From Bacillota bacterium (GTDB taxonomy: Bacteria > Bacillota > Clostridia > Christensenellales > Aristaeellaceae): a stretch of 16,156 nucleotides of DNA. Shown here in pieces: positions 14,185-16,156 of the stretch; position 1 is the first letter of the stretch; the number at the start of each line of letters is the position of its first letter. The translations under genes were made by a program, and so were the position numbers. Under the pieces are notes generated by a model, which did not search any database, was not told where the DNA came from, and was given only the letters and a program-made list of their open reading frames with translations. The DNA is taken from assembly GCA_023392755.1 (NCBI GenBank), contig JAEWNM010000181.1, forward strand, positions 1 to 16,156, written 5' to 3'.

Positions 14185-15912
14185 ATGAAAAACATTAAAA
14201 TCCGTGCAAAAATGCTCATATTCTCCTTAACGGCGGCCGCGCTGATCATATTGGTATGGGCGCTGTCGATTGCGCAGTTTGAGAATACAAAGATAGGCAG
14301 CAGGTTGTATGATGAAATCATGCTCTCCAACGAATTGACGGCGGACATCCTGCCACCGCCGGAATACATAATCGAATCCTATGCCATTGCGCTGGAATAC
14401 ATTGGGACGAACGACCCCATCAAGAGGGATGAATTGTTCGCGTCCTACCAGACCCTGAAAGAGACGTATCAGGACCGCAACGCATACTGGAATGAGAACC
14501 TGACGGACAGTGAACTGAGGCAGGTTTTTTTGAAGGAATCGTATGACGCTGCCATTCGCTTTTTTGATGTCTTTGAAAACCAGGTTGTTCCGGCGGCAAA
14601 ATCATATAACGTGCTTCAGATGAAACCGGCGCAGATCAACCTGAGGGCCGCCTATACGGAGCATCGCGCCGCCATCGACAATACGCTGGCGCTGGCGGAT
14701 ATGTGGCGGACAGGCATCCTCAAAACATCGGAGGAAATGTCGCGGCAGGGCAGCCTCTTGCTGATTTTGATCGTTGCGTGCGGCATATTGATAGGTGCGG
14801 TTGTCAGCATAGCCATCACACACCCGCTGGTTTCAAGAACCAGATATATATCCGGCGTGCTGGGCAGCATTGCCGACGGGGACCTGAGCGCAAAGGTGGA
14901 TGAAAAATATATCTCCCGTGACGAAATCGGCCAGCTTTGCGCTTCCACAAAGCGAACGGCTGAGCGTCTGAACGGCTATCTTTCGTATATTCGGGAAATC
15001 TCTTCGGTTCTGAGCACCATGGCGGAGGGGGATATGCGCATCAGCCTTGCGCATGATTACAGCGGAGAGTTCGCTGCCATCAAGCGTGCGCTGCTTGGCA
15101 TATCGTCCGCAATGAACCAAACGCTGTCAACCATCGCCGACGCCTCCAGCCAGGTCAATAGGGGCGCAAAACGTATATCCGAGGGAGCGCAATCGCTGTC
15201 CCAGGGTGTGCAGACGCAGGCCAGCTCCATTGATGAACTGACCACTTCCATAGAAAGTGTATATGAACAGGCAAAGGAAAACGCTGACAATGTGAAAAAC
15301 GCAACCGAATATGTGGAACAGGCGGTGCGCGGCATTGGCCAAAGCAACAATTCCATGCACAAAATGCTGGCCTCCATGTCGGATATCAGCCAAACATCCA
15401 GTGAAATCAGCAATATCATCAAGGTTATCGAGGATATCGCATTCCAAACAAACCTTCTCGCGCTCAACGCCGCTGTGGAGGCCGCGCGGGCAGGCTCCGC
15501 CGGAAGCGGCTTTGCCGTTGTCGCCGGCGAGGTGCGCAGCCTTGCCGGAAAATCTTCCGAAGCGGCAAGGCAGACCACCGAGCTGATTGAAGCCTCCATC
15601 CGCGCCATAGCCGCAGGCTCGCAGATATCCTTGGATACGGCAGGGGAGCTTGAGGAAGTATCACGCAAAGCCGGCCAGATCAAGACTGCTATCCAAAACA
15701 TTGATAGCGCTTCCGCGGCGCAGGCCGCGGCGATAAAGCAGATCAGGCAAGGCCTTGGCCAAATTTCCGCTGTTGTTCAAAGCAATGCGGCCGCCTCCGA
15801 GGAGAGCGCCGCCGCTTCCGAGGAAATGTTCAGCCAATCCTCGCTCTTAAACGAAGAGGTAGCCAAATTTTCGCTGGACGGCAGGGGCAAAAGCGGCGCT
15901 ATTCCCGGCTGA
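14185..15912 (+). CDS. Methyl-accepting chemotaxis protein
   Basis: 575 residues from ATG 14185, with AAAGGAG nine bases upstream; the frame runs further up but those starts lack a comparable ribosome site. The first membrane segment is at about residues 11-33 and the second at about 191-211. The ~155-residue external part between them looks like an all-helical four-helix-bundle sensor. A HAMP domain follows (~212-265), then a second HAMP-like piece (MAEGDMRISLAHDYSGEFAA, ~275-310). The signalling domain contains the invariant hairpin tip EDIAFQTNLLALNAAVEAAR (416-435) that contacts CheA and CheW. Heptad coiled coils with Ala/Gln/Glu-rich methylation-type segments lie on both sides. There is no C-terminal CheR/CheB tether pentapeptide. 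The ligand is unknown. It lies beyond the sugar genes with its own promoter, so a link to carbohydrate sensing is only possible. Confidence 0.95.
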   Translation: MKNIKIRAKMLIFSLTAAALIILVWALSIAQFENTKIGSRLYDEIMLSNELTADILPPPEYIIESYAIALEYIGTNDPIKRDELFASYQTLKETYQDRNAYWNENLTDSELRQVFLKESYDAAIRFFDVFENQVVPAAKSYNVLQMKPAQINLRAAYTEHRAAIDNTLALADMWRTGILKTSEEMSRQGSLLLILIVACGILIGAVVSIAITHPLVSRTRYISGVLGSIADGDLSAKVDEKYISRDEIGQLCASTKRTAERLNGYLSYIREISSVLSTMAEGDMRISLAHDYSGEFAAIKRALLGISSAMNQTLSTIADASSQVNRGAKRISEGAQSLSQGVQTQASSIDELTTSIESVYEQAKENADNVKNATEYVEQAVRGIGQSNNSMHKMLASMSDISQTSSEISNIIKVIEDIAFQTNLLALNAAVEAARAGSAGSGFAVVAGEVRSLAGKSSEAARQTTELIEASIRAIAAGSQISLDTAGELEEVSRKAGQIKTAIQNIDSASAAQAAAIKQIRQGLGQISAVVQSNAAASEESAAASEEMFSQSSLLNEEVAKFSLDGRGKSGAIPG

Positions 15913-15930
15913 TATCAAATCATTATCAGC
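15908..15930 (+). terminator. Weak stem-loop at the chemoreceptor stop codon
   Basis: GCTGATA (15908-15914) pairs with TATCAGC (15924-15930) around a 9-base loop; the stop codon lies in the left arm. No T-tract follows, so this is a weak candidate for a transcript end or stability element. Confidence 0.3.
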
Positions 15931-16029
15931 TTCGAGTGCCTGAGCCTGTTTTGAGCGGCGGCATGCCGCAAAGATTGGCTGGCCATGCACGGCATAAACA
16001 AAAGTGCGCGATTGCCCATTCAGACCACT

Positions 16030-16153
16030 AAAAAACCCAGGGAGGTATCGGAGGGCCGTGGTCCATCTGGCTCAATCGGCGCGCTGGTTCGCTACCGCTC
16101 CCATCGCTTGTTTCGCCAGCCTCCTCCACCCCTCCCATTTCTGCCACTGGCAG
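16030..16153. other. GC-rich self-complementary segment next to an A6/T6 tract; possible structured RNA or interspersed repeat
   Basis: After the chemoreceptor gene, 15913-16156 holds no convincing gene. Within it GGGAGG (16040-16045) can pair with CCTCCC (16131-16136), and GGAGGGCC (16050-16057) can pair imperfectly with the GCC..CCTCC stretch near 16117-16126. CTGCC-ACT-GGCAG (16141-16153) makes a small hairpin. Read on the minus strand, the structured stretch would end in CCTCCCTGGG followed by TTTTTT (16035-16030), like an RNA 3' end with an intrinsic terminator. It does not match the SRP, RNase P, tmRNA or tRNA motifs I know. The segment is cut by the window edge. Confidence 0.3.
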
Positions 16154-16156
16154 GGT

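Overview
The window looks like a chromosomal accessory region of a moderately GC-rich Bacillota, most likely a Clostridia member of the Christensenellales/Oscillospirales kind. This is inferred from strong AGGAGG-type ribosome binding sites, consensus sigma-A promoters, LacI-controlled sugar ABC operons without their own ATPase, and a clostridial-style chemoreceptor. No marker gene settles the taxonomy. No tRNA, rRNA, CRISPR array or intact insertion sequence was seen.

Region 1 (1-3036, +): the 3' end of a large surface-type protein made of beta-solenoid repeats, followed after 28 bases by a membrane-anchored TPR protein. The last ~220 residues of the solenoid protein are not solenoid. They read as a remnant of an IS256/Mutator-family transposase catalytic domain whose catalytic aspartates are gone while the reading frame stays open. 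This is the most unusual observation in the window.

Region 2 (3104-9220, +): a malto-oligosaccharide uptake and degradation operon. A perfect TTGACA-17-TATAAT promoter drives a LacI-family regulator, with two GCAANCGNTTGC operators in the leader. Next come a cytoplasmic GH13 cyclomaltodextrinase/neopullulanase-type enzyme, a sugar-binding protein and two permeases. The ATPase must be supplied from elsewhere. A 191-base gap between the binding protein and the first permease holds a GC-rich stem-loop with an alternative 3' arm, a likely point where expression is stepped down.

Region 3 (9231-11646, -): a TIM-barrel sugar epimerase/isomerase and a Gfo/Idh/MocA dehydrogenase overlap by one base (TAATG). 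Downstream lie two very small genes, a 77-residue protein and a 32-residue single-membrane-segment protein, each with a good ribosome binding site.

Region 4 (11786-13987, +): an AraC-family regulator transcribed divergently from the epimerase, then a DUF1801 protein and an APH-fold small-molecule kinase. The 139-base divergent spacer has a plausible promoter for each side with identical TAGAAT -10 boxes, and repeated ATTGCG motifs that could bind the AraC protein.

Region 5 (14056-15912, +): a methyl-accepting chemotaxis protein with its own promoter. The last 244 bases carry no convincing gene. They do contain a GC-rich segment with extensive self-complementarity next to an A6/T6 tract, which may be a structured RNA or an interspersed repeat.

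Together, regions 2 to 4 suggest a carbohydrate-use locus: import and hydrolysis of maltodextrins, with an oxidoreductase/epimerase module under separate AraC control.
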